Shown: positions 7,316 through 14,500 of the stretch, one piece after another | Position numbering within the stretch: position 1 is the stretch's first letter | Layout of the letters: each line of letters begins with the position of its first letter | Notes under the pieces: generated by a model | What the model was told of the DNA's origin: nothing | Databases searched by the model: none | Seen by the model: the letters and a program-made list of their open reading frames with translations, nothing else | NCBI GenBank assembly: GCA_022837205.1 | Contig: JALHEL010000045.1 | Span: 1-14,500, forward strand | DNA length: 14,500 nucleotides | Reading direction: 5' to 3' | DNA from: Leptolinea sp. | GTDB taxonomy: Bacteria > Chloroflexota > Anaerolineae > Anaerolineales > Anaerolineaceae | Translations under genes and position numbers: made by a program

Positions 7316-8722
7316 GTGGCGAAGCAATACGACTATAGCGAAATTTTTGAGTCTATTAAAAAAGTAGTCCCTTCCAGTGTGCAAATATATTTGGTCGGCG
7401 GCGCTGTCAGAGATATTATTCTGGGCAAAAAAGTAAGAGATTTTGATTTTGTTATCGAAGGATTGGTTCGTCCGGTCGGAAGGAATCTTGCCAATGAGTT
7501 AAACGGCAAGTTCTATGTATTAGATGACGACAGAAATATGGTTCGAGTTTTGTTGAACGCGGATTCAGATGAATATTACTGTATTGATATTTCTCAATTA
7601 AATGGTTCAACTCTTGAAGAAGATTTATATTCACGTGATTTTACAATAAATGCGATTGCGATCGATTTCATTCAAAAGAATAAATTTATCGATCCCATGG
7701 GCGGTGTATCCGATCTGAAAGAGAAGAAGCTGCGCATGTGCAATCTGGAAAGCATAAAAAGTGATCCGCTCAGAGGAATGAGGGCGATCCGCATGGCAGT
7801 GGATTATGATTTGACAATGGATAGCGACTTAATCCATGCACTTAATGAAATCCGGCCTTTCCTGTCTGTCGCATCTGTCGAAAGATATCGTGATGAGCTG
7901 TTCAAAATCTTAGACGGAGAAAAAACGGTTACCGCTGTCCGATTGCTTGATAAATATGCATTCCTCGACTTCCTTTTTCCGGGTAAAAATCCGACAAATG
8001 ATGAAGCGCTATATGATTGGCTACGTTCAGCCGAACATTTAATAAATATATTAGCTCGGGAATTTAGAGAAGACGAATCATCAAATCTTATTTCCGGAAT
8101 GGCTGTATTAAAGTTAGGTTCCTTTCGTGATCAGCTCAATGAGTTTTTCTATCATGATAATAATCTAATTCATGAAAGAAGATCGCTTCTGATATTCTCA
8201 ATCATTGCGAGATTTTATCGAACGGAGGAGAATTCTCGATCCGTAAGTGAGATATTAAAATCACGGTCAAAGAAAATGTTACTCAGTACAGCGGAAATGA
8301 AGCTCATTATCAAATCCTATGAAGCATTTATGGAACTTCACTCTCTGTTCAATTTAGAGGAATATTCGGATGTAGTTATATATCGATATTTCCAAAAATT
8401 CGGCGATTACGGAATCGACGGTATTTTTCTGAAATTAATTGAAACACATATTAATAAAGATATATTAAGGGATTCCGCTCAATGGACTAAAGTGTTGGAC
8501 CATGCTGCAAGATATTTCGATGCTTGGTTTAATCACTTTGATACGATCATTAAACCAAAGCCGCTTCTTTCAGGTGATCAGATAAGTAAACTATTTAATA
8601 TTCCGGCCGGTCCTGAAATCGGGGAGCTGAAAAATGCGATTTTAGAAGCTCAAATTGAAAATTTGATAACGGATCGCGAAGGTGCTATTAAATTTACTCG
8701 AAATTTGATCGAATCTTCCTGA
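7316..8722 (+). CDS. cca: CCA tRNA nucleotidyltransferase / poly(A) polymerase family
   Basis: 468 residues from a GTG start; the nearest purine-rich ribosome site is AAAAGGG about 12 bases upstream, weak. The class II nucleotidyltransferase head has LVGGAVRD (26-33) and RDFDFVI with the metal-binding D42 and D44. RDFTINAIA (about 110-118), DPMGG and DPLRGMRAIRMA (about 154-166) follow, then SVERYRDELFKIL. These identify an enzyme that adds or repairs tRNA 3' CCA ends. Bacterial poly(A) polymerases and A- or CC-only enzymes share the same head, so exact specificity is not certain. The C-terminal 250 residues are helical and show no HD-phosphohydrolase motif as in the E. coli enzyme. It ends four bases from the convergent transglycosylase gene. 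Confidence 0.85.
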   Translation: MAKQYDYSEIFESIKKVVPSSVQIYLVGGAVRDIILGKKVRDFDFVIEGLVRPVGRNLANELNGKFYVLDDDRNMVRVLLNADSDEYYCIDISQLNGSTLEEDLYSRDFTINAIAIDFIQKNKFIDPMGGVSDLKEKKLRMCNLESIKSDPLRGMRAIRMAVDYDLTMDSDLIHALNEIRPFLSVASVERYRDELFKILDGEKTVTAVRLLDKYAFLDFLFPGKNPTNDEALYDWLRSAEHLINILAREFREDESSNLISGMAVLKLGSFRDQLNEFFYHDNNLIHERRSLLIFSIIARFYRTEENSRSVSEILKSRSKKMLLSTAEMKLIIKSYEAFMELHSLFNLEEYSDVVIYRYFQKFGDYGIDGIFLKLIETHINKDILRDSAQWTKVLDHAARYFDAWFNHFDTIIKPKPLLSGDQISKLFNIPAGPEIGELKNAILEAQIENLITDREGAIKFTRNLIESS

Positions 8723-8726
8723 GCTA

Positions 8727-9116
8727 TCAACCTACGCCGTAGAATCTTTCATACATTTTTGCATATTCGTAAACATTTCGGATATAGGTACGCGTTTCTT
8801 CAAAACGAATAATCTCTAAGAATAAATCAGGATCATTCTCGGCTTTATCTACCCAACCGGAGGTGCTTCCAGGGCCGGCATTATAAGAAGCAAGCATATA
8901 GAAATTATCATTTCCGAAATAGTCGTGTTGTGTCGAAAGGTAATCGGCGGAAAAATTAATCGCGACCGTTGCCCGTAATAAATCGCTGTCGGCGTAATTT
9001 GGCGGCCATTGTAATTTTTTAGATAATTCAAGACCGGTTGCCGGCATAATTTGCATCAGACCGGATGCTCCGGCTGAAGAAGAAATCCACGGATCATACA
9101 TACTTTCCTGTCGCAT
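8727..9116 (-). CDS. Lytic transglycosylase catalytic domain, split-off C-terminal part
   Basis: 129 residues from the ATG at 9116; a TTG one codon upstream is the alternative. It holds nearly the whole SLT lysozyme-like fold: RQES with the catalytic Glu, GASGLMQIMPATG, AINFSADYL, LASYNAGPGS and TRTYIRNVYEYAKMY, close to the E. coli Slt70 motifs. On its own it lacks a signal peptide, so it could not be exported as a lone product. It is the original C terminus of the gene upstream, moved out of frame by the 59-bp duplication at 9104-9224. Removing one copy restores one 810-residue protein. Its ATG overlaps the upstream TGA stop (TGATG), so coupled re-initiation is possible, although no clear ribosome site is seen. 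Confidence 0.8.
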   Translation of the reverse strand: MRQESMYDPWISSSAGASGLMQIMPATGLELSKKLQWPPNYADSDLLRATVAINFSADYLSTQHDYFGNDNFYMLASYNAGPGSTSGWVDKAENDPDLFLEIIRFEETRTYIRNVYEYAKMYERFYGVG

Positions 9117-9224
9117 CAAACCGTAGAGAATGAACGGATGAATTTTATATTGATCAAAAACTTTTCCTGTCGCATCAAACCGTAGAGAATGAACGGATGA
9201 ATTTTATATTGATCAAAAACTTTT
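9104..9224. repeat. 59-bp exact tandem duplication inside the transglycosylase gene
   Basis: Positions 9104-9165 are identical to 9163-9224 (62 matching bases at an offset of 59), that is two head-to-tail copies with 3 bp of shared microhomology. The unit covers the codons for VFDQYKIHPFILYGLMRQE. Since 59 is not a multiple of three, the second copy is read out of frame and meets TGA at 9118-9116. Confidence 0.98.
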
Positions 9225-11218
9225 TGGACGATTTCATTAAACCATGTCCCGTAACGAATCCAATTGAAGTAGTTCGGGGCTTCCAATGTTCGCGCATCTT
9301 CGATCAGACCCGCGCATGTAAGAATCTGTCGACTTGTGTAAACCGCCGGTCGCCACGCTCCGAGTGAAACAAGCCTGTTTAATAGTCTGAAAGAGTTTAC
9401 CGGATCGTTTTCATATTTGAGTCGTACCGCATCAAACATCGCGATTGCATCTTGATAATGTCCCAATTCCCAAAGCTCATCGGCATGCCGATAATCCGAA
9501 TCCAATAATAACGCATCCGGTTGATCCAGCGCCACTTCGTCCGGAATCGAAAATGTTAATCGCATCCATTGTTCCGCGATCACCTGAGCCTGGGATAGAT
9601 TTGTCGTAAGGTTGTAATTCTCCGAAAAAGATAGAGGTTTTTTCCCCGCAAGAATTTCCTTTGCACGTTCGGTATAATAATCGGTAGGCGAATCCTGAGC
9701 GGCTGATTCGTAATTTTGTTTCGCACTCCCACTTTCTCCTTTCTTATCATAAACTTTTGCGATCCAGAAATGTGCCCTCGCGATGTCCGCCGGTTGTGTG
9801 CTGACCAAAAGCAAACGATTAAATGTAGAAAGGGCAGCGTCATAGTTTTTTGTACGATACCGACAAATTCCGGATAAAAACAATGCATCGATACTGTTTT
9901 CATATAAGGGATATTCATCGATTAATCGCTCCCATTGTGTCGCAGCCTGAGTTAAACGATCTCCCCGTTCAAAAATTCTTCCCGCTTCATAGATGAATCC
10001 CGGTGCTTCAGGATAATCCGGATGTAACTTAACAAAATCGATTAGCGTTTGAGCACCCTGCGCAAAATTCTCCAGATAATACCATTCAACATATGATTTC
10101 TCATCCCAAGCTGAAGCATAAAATTGGTTATCGGGATAGTTTTCAATCAATGTAGCAAATGTTTCGACTGCGCTCTGATAATCACCCAGAAACATTTGAT
10201 TGAGACCGATATAATAGTAAGCTGATCCATTGTGAGCCGGGTTGCTTTCTATATAACGATGAAAAGCTTCGGATGAAAGGGCATATTGACCTTGATAGTA
10301 ATTAATCAAACCACGCTGATATTCATTGACAGGCTGATCTGAATTTAATAAAGTCAACAGAGCTAAATAACTGTCATATGTTCGCGGAAAATTATTTACG
10401 GCATCTTGATATCGGGCATATGCTTGTTCCGGGGAATCCAGTTTCAGGTACACATCCGCTAAAAGTGAATCGATTCTTGCTTTTTGAGTTTCATCGGTCG
10501 AAAGATCATAAAGGTCAAGCCACGTCTTCAACGCATTTGTATAATCTTCCTGAACGGAATAGGTATCGGCAATTTTCATCCATATCCAGCTCGATTCTTC
10601 CATATCGGTGCCTTCAACTGCCGATAGGTAAGCATTTTGAGATTCCTTATAAGATTGGAGAGAATAATAACTGTCACCGATCCGCTCATATATTTCGGAT
10701 CGCATTTGTGTATCAGGACGTAATTTCAGAAACTCATTCAATGCATTGATTTCTTCCTCATATAAGTCCAATTCGTGAACACAATCCGCCATTTGAAACC
10801 ACAAATCAGGTTTGTTGGAATTTTCTTTAATCGTATTCAAGCCATCGATCAACGTATTTTGGCAGCTCTCATAGTCACGCTTGAAATAATAAGAACGAGC
10901 TTTCCCTAAAACCGAAGCGGCATAATAAGGTTCCTCAGGATTAGAGGAAAGAACTTTTTCATATTCGCTTATCGCGTTATCATAATCTCCGACTAACAGA
11001 TATTTATCGGCTTGGTCAATTCGATATTCCGGTAACGGAGTGGGGATCGACGTGGGAGATAAAGTCGGAGTAATCGTAACGGTTGGTGTAGGAGGAATGG
11101 GGGTTTGCGTATAAAAGAACCCCCGAATTAATTCGTTTCGCTTTGTATCACATCCTAACAATAAGACACTGATACCGATAAACAAGAAAAATTTCCAAAA
11201 CAGATTTCTTTTTTTCAT
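9116..11218 (-). CDS. Lytic transglycosylase lipoprotein with TPR repeats, truncated by frameshift
   Basis: About 700 residues from the ATG at 11218, chosen because it gives a clean lipoprotein signal: KKR, then a hydrophobic core and the lipobox LLGC with C23. An in-frame TTG at 11254 lies inside the probable -35 box and is rejected. After C23, a Thr/Pro-rich linker (about 37-63) leads to a long array of TPR-like helical repeats (about 66-640) such as LLVGDYDNAISEYEKVL, and then the start of the SLT domain ending LMRQE (E685, catalytic). The last 15 residues are out-of-frame sequence caused by the duplication. The family cleaves peptidoglycan glycan strands at the outer face of the membrane. 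As it stands this product keeps the anchor and TPRs but lacks the fold around the active site, so it should be inactive alone. Confidence 0.85.
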   Translation of the reverse strand: MKKRNLFWKFFLFIGISVLLLGCDTKRNELIRGFFYTQTPIPPTPTVTITPTLSPTSIPTPLPEYRIDQADKYLLVGDYDNAISEYEKVLSSNPEEPYYAASVLGKARSYYFKRDYESCQNTLIDGLNTIKENSNKPDLWFQMADCVHELDLYEEEINALNEFLKLRPDTQMRSEIYERIGDSYYSLQSYKESQNAYLSAVEGTDMEESSWIWMKIADTYSVQEDYTNALKTWLDLYDLSTDETQKARIDSLLADVYLKLDSPEQAYARYQDAVNNFPRTYDSYLALLTLLNSDQPVNEYQRGLINYYQGQYALSSEAFHRYIESNPAHNGSAYYYIGLNQMFLGDYQSAVETFATLIENYPDNQFYASAWDEKSYVEWYYLENFAQGAQTLIDFVKLHPDYPEAPGFIYEAGRIFERGDRLTQAATQWERLIDEYPLYENSIDALFLSGICRYRTKNYDAALSTFNRLLLVSTQPADIARAHFWIAKVYDKKGESGSAKQNYESAAQDSPTDYYTERAKEILAGKKPLSFSENYNLTTNLSQAQVIAEQWMRLTFSIPDEVALDQPDALLLDSDYRHADELWELGHYQDAIAMFDAVRLKYENDPVNSFRLLNRLVSLGAWRPAVYTSRQILTCAGLIEDARTLEAPNYFNWIRYGTWFNEIVQKVFDQYKIHPFILYGLMRQEKFLINIKFIRSFSTV

Positions 11219-11224
11219 ACCCCA

Positions 11225-11254
11225 TTTATAACCATAAATCGATGTTTTCGTCAA
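11225..11254 (-). promoter_or_regulatory. Sigma-70-type promoter of the transglycosylase gene
   Basis: On the minus strand TTGACG (11254-11249), an 18-bp spacer and TATAAA (11230-11225) make a strong match to -35/-10. Only six bases, TGGGGT, separate the -10 from the ATG at 11218, so transcription would start at or beside the start codon, giving a leaderless or nearly leaderless mRNA. Confidence 0.6.
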
Positions 11255-11295
11255 TTCAATATGATCTAAACAGAATTTTTCTCATCCGGATGAAA

Positions 11296-11304
11296 TGCTA
11301 TAAT
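11296..11304 (+). promoter_or_regulatory. Extended -10 promoter of the ABC importer operon
   Basis: TG at 11296-11297, one base, then a perfect TATAAT at 11299-11304 form an extended -10. The -35 region (around 11276-11281, T-rich) is poor, as is common for extended -10 promoters. Transcription would start near 11311, about 16 bases before the GTG at 11327. Confidence 0.55.
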
Positions 11305-11326
11305 CAGAGACGGGGTTATCAAAACA

Positions 11327-12988
11327 GTGACCGCTCAAAGAAAAACATCATCCGTTACTTCAATTATAAAAGGCAGTTTGCTGCTCCTTATTCCGGTCGG
11401 ATTCTTTCTTTTATTCTATTTACTTCCCTTATGTACAATTTTTCAAACAGTCATTACTCAATTTTTAGAAGACTTTCATATTAATTGGGACAAAATCGGA
11501 AAAGTCTTCGGTTTCACAACTTGGCAAGCTGTTTTATCCATGATTCTGACCATGATACTCGGCATGCCGGTTGCATGGATCTTTTCACGTTACAAATTTA
11601 TCGGTAAAAAATTTCTCAAATCCTTATTTTCCGTCCCTTTTATCTTGCCTACCGTAGTAACCGCTGCGGCATTTAATGCATTGATCGGTCCGAAAGGTTT
11701 ATTGAATGTTTATTTGATGCAAAAACATGGATTTTCTCAACCGCCCATTCAATTAATCAACACAATCTGGATTATATTAATCGCGCATATTTTTTACAAT
11801 ATATCCGTTGTAATGCGGATTGTCGGAAATGCCTGGGAAAATATCGATATCAAATTGGAAAATGCGGCGAGCACCTTGGGATGCACACCATGGCAAACAT
11901 TTTGGAAAATTACTTTTCCTCTATTAAAACCGGCAATTTTCTCTGCAATGTTGCTCGTTTTTTTGTTTGATTTCACCAGCTACGGTGTAGTGCTTTTGTT
12001 GGGGGGGGCCAAATTCAGAACGATTGAAGTCGAAATAGCACAACAAGCTCTGCAATTGTTCAATCTTCCGGTTGCCGGTCTGCTTTCAATTCTGCAAATT
12101 ATTGTTACGGTCGCCGTAACTTCTATCGAGAATAAAATCGGTAAGAACATTCAGTCCAACCGTATGCCCCATGTTTCCGAAGAAAATATGAGAAAACCGA
12201 CTAAACCATCCGAAAAAATCATTATCATTTTGATTCTTTTTATGGTTGCTGTTTTTCTGGTTTCACCGCTGCTGGGTCTAGTTATTCGTTCTTTTGTTGT
12301 TTATGATTCTCAGTCGGTCGCTTGGACAACGGAGTATTATAAAAAACTTTTTGTTAATGAACGAAATTCCTTTTTTTATGTTCCTCCTATTTTGGCGGTC
12401 GGAAATTCTTTGTTGAATGCAACCATAGCTTCTTTTATTTCTTTGATGATCGGTTTGATGGTCACCTTTGCCGGGGACAGATATCCTTGGACAAAGAAAA
12501 TAAACATGATTTTCTTATTTCCGATCGGTACCTCCGCAGTTACGCTGGGATTAGGTTATCTGCTTTATTTCAGCCATAAAATCAATAATCCTCTATTAAT
12601 TCCTCTGGCACACAGTTTAATCGGATTGCCTTTTGTTATTCGTTCTTTGCAACCTGTTCTTCAAAATATTCCGATCTCTCTGCATCATGCGGCGACCGTA
12701 TTGGGAGCGAATCCTTGGAAAGTATTTTTGAAAATCGATATCCCCATCTTAAGGCGGGCGATGATTAATGCCGGGATTTTTTCTTTCACCATATCTTTGG
12801 GAGAATTCGGAGCCACATCTTTTCTATCCATGCCGGACCGACCTACCATTCCGATTGCAATCTATCGTTTTCTTGGCCAACCCGGTGCTTCAAACTATGG
12901 TCAAGCAATGGCAATTTCAACAATTCTGATGACCTTTTGTTTAGTGGGCACGTTTATCCTTGAAAGTAATTCTTTTCAAAAGCAATGA
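11327..12988 (+). CDS. ABC importer permease, fused double permease (iron(III)/thiamine type)
   Basis: 553 residues with about twelve membrane helices in two homologous halves, as in FbpB and ThiP. Each half has the ATPase-docking EAA loop: ENAASTLGCTPW from residue 178 and HHAATVLGANPW from residue 453. The segments FDFTSYGVVLLLGG and SLGEFGATSFLS precede the last helices of each half, a pattern shared by thiamine and ferric-iron permeases. I cannot choose between these substrates from sequence alone. There is no thiamine riboswitch in the 72-bp upstream gap. The start is a GTG with a weak GGGG ribosome site at 11312-11315. The ATPase gene follows 42 bp downstream. No substrate-binding protein is present on either side. 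A run of eight G (12001-12008) lies in frame. Confidence 0.85.
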   Translation: MTAQRKTSSVTSIIKGSLLLLIPVGFFLLFYLLPLCTIFQTVITQFLEDFHINWDKIGKVFGFTTWQAVLSMILTMILGMPVAWIFSRYKFIGKKFLKSLFSVPFILPTVVTAAAFNALIGPKGLLNVYLMQKHGFSQPPIQLINTIWIILIAHIFYNISVVMRIVGNAWENIDIKLENAASTLGCTPWQTFWKITFPLLKPAIFSAMLLVFLFDFTSYGVVLLLGGAKFRTIEVEIAQQALQLFNLPVAGLLSILQIIVTVAVTSIENKIGKNIQSNRMPHVSEENMRKPTKPSEKIIIILILFMVAVFLVSPLLGLVIRSFVVYDSQSVAWTTEYYKKLFVNERNSFFYVPPILAVGNSLLNATIASFISLMIGLMVTFAGDRYPWTKKINMIFLFPIGTSAVTLGLGYLLYFSHKINNPLLIPLAHSLIGLPFVIRSLQPVLQNIPISLHHAATVLGANPWKVFLKIDIPILRRAMINAGIFSFTISLGEFGATSFLSMPDRPTIPIAIYRFLGQPGASNYGQAMAISTILMTFCLVGTFILESNSFQKQ

Positions 12989-13030
12989 TTTTTCAGCCGA
13001 AAAGAATCGGGAAGTGAGATTTAATAACTG

Positions 13031-14071
13031 ATGTTACAGCTTAAAGATATTTCGTACCAATATGAAAAGACGCCTCTCTTAGAAAATCTGAACCTCCATT
13101 TAGCGGATCATGAAATTTTATGCCTTTTAGGAAAGAGCGGCAGCGGAAAAAGCACGCTCTTACGAATTATTGCCGGTTTGGAGAAACCCGATCACGGGGA
13201 TATCTTTTGGAACGGCGTCAGCATTTTAAATGTTCCCCCATTCAAACGAAATTTTGGATTAATGTTTCAAGATTATGCACTATTTCCTCATTTGACTGTT
13301 TTTGAAAATATTGCTTTCGGATTAGAAATGAATAAGGTTAATTCCGAAAAGATCCCTCCCATAGTTGAAAAATTGTTAAAGCAAGTCGGGATGGAAAGTT
13401 TTGCAAATCGGAAGGTCACAGAATTATCCGGAGGTGAGCAACAAAGAGTGGCTTTAGCAAGAGCGTTGGCTCCTCAACCACATCTTTTAATGTTAGATGA
13501 ACCGTTGGGGGCACTGGATCATACTTTGCGTGTTTCTTTATTAGCCGAGCTCCGTAGAATACTGGGGGAAAACGGAATTCCGTCAGTTTATGTTACTCAT
13601 GATCAAGACGAAGCTTTCAGTATCGCCGATCGTATTGCCTTATTGCATGACGGTGTAATTGTTCAAACAGATACACCCGAAAACATATTCTTAAAACCAA
13701 AATCGGTATGGGTGGCAAGATTTTTAGGCTTAAATAATTTGTTGCCTGCAACCGGCGTTACTGACTCTCAAATTCTATTAAAACTTAATGATCGAACAAT
13801 TTATTTGACCATTCCGCTGGAATATCCTTTGGTGGAAGGACAAAAAATATGGATTCTGTTTCGAGATGAAAAACTTCAACTTACAAATGATGCGGATTTT
13901 TCGATCAAAGGGATCATCAAAGAAAGTATATTTAAGGGCTCGAATTACGAAACCCATGTTGAAATAGCTCCCGGAACCGTTTTTTCCGTTATTAATGAAA
14001 AAAAATTCCAAGCGGGGACAGAAATAGAACTTTTTTATTCGCCGGAAGATCTATTGGCACTTTTGATTTAA
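13031..14071 (+). CDS. ABC importer ATP-binding protein (iron(III)/thiamine/polyamine type)
   Basis: 346 residues, cytoplasmic ATPase partner of the preceding permease. Walker A GKSGSGKST at 34-42, Q-loop Q80 in MFQDYALFPHLTV, signature LSGGEQQR at 132-139, Walker B LLMLDE with D156 and E157, D-loop near ALD, switch H190 in VTHD. All catalytic residues are intact. After about residue 235 a beta-rich extension (GLNNLLPATG onward) fits a TOBE-type regulatory domain as in FbpC and PotA. This length is longer than E. coli ThiQ, which lacks that extension, and slightly favours an FbpC-like assignment. A GGGAAG/GTGAG stretch about 12 bases before the ATG is the likely ribosome site. Its last 80 bases overlap the convergent membrane-protein gene. 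Confidence 0.9.
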   Translation: MLQLKDISYQYEKTPLLENLNLHLADHEILCLLGKSGSGKSTLLRIIAGLEKPDHGDIFWNGVSILNVPPFKRNFGLMFQDYALFPHLTVFENIAFGLEMNKVNSEKIPPIVEKLLKQVGMESFANRKVTELSGGEQQRVALARALAPQPHLLMLDEPLGALDHTLRVSLLAELRRILGENGIPSVYVTHDQDEAFSIADRIALLHDGVIVQTDTPENIFLKPKSVWVARFLGLNNLLPATGVTDSQILLKLNDRTIYLTIPLEYPLVEGQKIWILFRDEKLQLTNDADFSIKGIIKESIFKGSNYETHVEIAPGTVFSVINEKKFQAGTEIELFYSPEDLLALLI

Positions 14072-14483
14072 CAAACCAACTCCATGTATCTGTGAGACGG
14101 AATCTTACGAGAGTTAACAAACCGACTTGTACAAAACAGAAAAATAACCCGGTTAAAAGAATATTTTTCCCTTCCCAAATCGAACGATACTCGTTTTCAG
14201 TCTTTGAGAAAATCAATATCAAAATCGAATAAAGAACAGACAGGAAGGAAAGTGCTGTTATTGAACACAGAAAGTTCAAAATCTTTTTAAAGAATATATT
14301 TTCACCCTTAAAAAGGATATAAGTCACAAAAAAACCGGAAATAAGAAATCCGAACAATTGCAAATTCCTTTTTTCGGTTTTTTTATCGACAGCGGGATGA
14401 AGGTAGAAAAGCCGTGAAAATATTGAAAGAATCATTACGGAACAAGCTGTCCCCATAAAAAATCCGCTTAAAAATCGAATCAT
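13992..14483 (-). CDS. Unrecognised small membrane protein
   Basis: 163 residues from the ATG at 14483, with AGGA at 5-8 bases before it. About four hydrophobic helices: the N-terminal MIRFLSGFFMGTACSVMIL region, LFGFLISGFFVTYILF, ILNFLCSITALSFLSVLYSILILIF and ILLTGLFFCFVQVGLLTLV. Basic residues lie in the connecting stretches (DKKTEKRN). The final 26 residues or so (KSKVPIDLPANKK onward) are encoded antisense to the ATPase gene and look less membrane-protein-like, so the ancestral stop may have been lost. I do not recognise the family. It is real by its ribosome site, its length and a membrane-protein composition outside the overlap, but less certain than its neighbours. Confidence 0.6.
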   Translation of the reverse strand: MIRFLSGFFMGTACSVMILSIFSRLFYLHPAVDKKTEKRNLQLFGFLISGFFVTYILFKGENIFFKKILNFLCSITALSFLSVLYSILILIFSKTENEYRSIWEGKNILLTGLFFCFVQVGLLTLVRFRLTDTWSWFVKSKVPIDLPANKKVLFLSPLGIFFH

Positions 14484-14500
14484 TTCCTGATCTTTATATA

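Noticed and set aside
10378..10749. Plus-strand ORF of 123 codons and other antisense ORFs in 9.5-11 kb
   Set aside because: They are shadows of the TPR-repeat gene, with no ribosome sites and no recognisable domains.
11219..11254. TTG start at 11254 adding 12 residues to the transglycosylase
   Set aside because: It would put extra residues ahead of a perfectly placed lipoprotein signal, and the TTG coincides with the probable -35 box.
11255..11326. Thiamine-pyrophosphate riboswitch before the ABC importer
   Set aside because: The gap is only 72 bp and lacks the conserved CUGAGA and ACCUGAUC-type elements; a promoter just before the GTG leaves no room for one.
14068..14123. TTAACAAACC occurring twice, 46 bp apart
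   Set aside because: Only 10 bp long in AT-rich sequence and within coding sequence; no wider similarity, so most likely chance.

Overview
The window is AT-rich (roughly 40% GC by eye) bacterial chromosome with ordinary, mostly housekeeping genes. No phage, IS, CRISPR or RNA gene is visible. The Thr/Pro-rich linker behind a lipoprotein signal in the transglycosylase, the gene families present and the overall style suggest a fermentative anaerobe such as an Anaerolineae-type Chloroflexota. That assignment is an inference and not proven by any marker in the window.

Layout. (1) 1-2070 is an anaerobic redox module. A minus-strand Crp/Fnr-family regulator, running off the left edge and within a codon or so of its likely end, is divergent from a plus-strand operon of an iron-sulfur protein, a cupin and a small ferredoxin. 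The operon closes with a perfect 20-bp hairpin terminator shared with the convergent neighbour. A 5-4-5 palindrome in the divergent gap is a candidate operator. (2) 2072-4342, minus: a multi-spanning membrane protein fused to a spermidine-synthase-like domain, followed by a DUF1461/TIGR01906 membrane protein. (3) 4437-8722, plus: bifunctional NAD(P)HX repair enzyme, thymidine kinase, hypoxanthine phosphoribosyltransferase and a CCA-type tRNA nucleotidyltransferase, that is, metabolite repair, nucleotide salvage and tRNA maturation. (4) 8727-11218, minus: a TPR lipoprotein with a soluble-lytic-transglycosylase (Slt70-like) domain, split in two by a 59-bp tandem duplication exactly at the catalytic motif. 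(5) 11327-14071, plus: a two-gene ABC importer of the iron(III)/thiamine type (fused double permease plus ATPase) with no substrate-binding protein beside it. (6) 13992-14483, minus: an unrecognised membrane protein whose 3' end overlaps the ATPase gene.

The strongest unusual observation is the 59-bp duplication in the transglycosylase. It breaks the frame, duplicates the catalytic Glu codon and leaves a TGATG stop-start overlap that could allow coupled translation of the separated lysozyme-like domain. Second is the compact regulator/Fe-S/cupin/ferredoxin cluster, whose large Fe-S protein has an uncharacterised Cys-bearing C-terminal domain. I found no convincing wholly new system.
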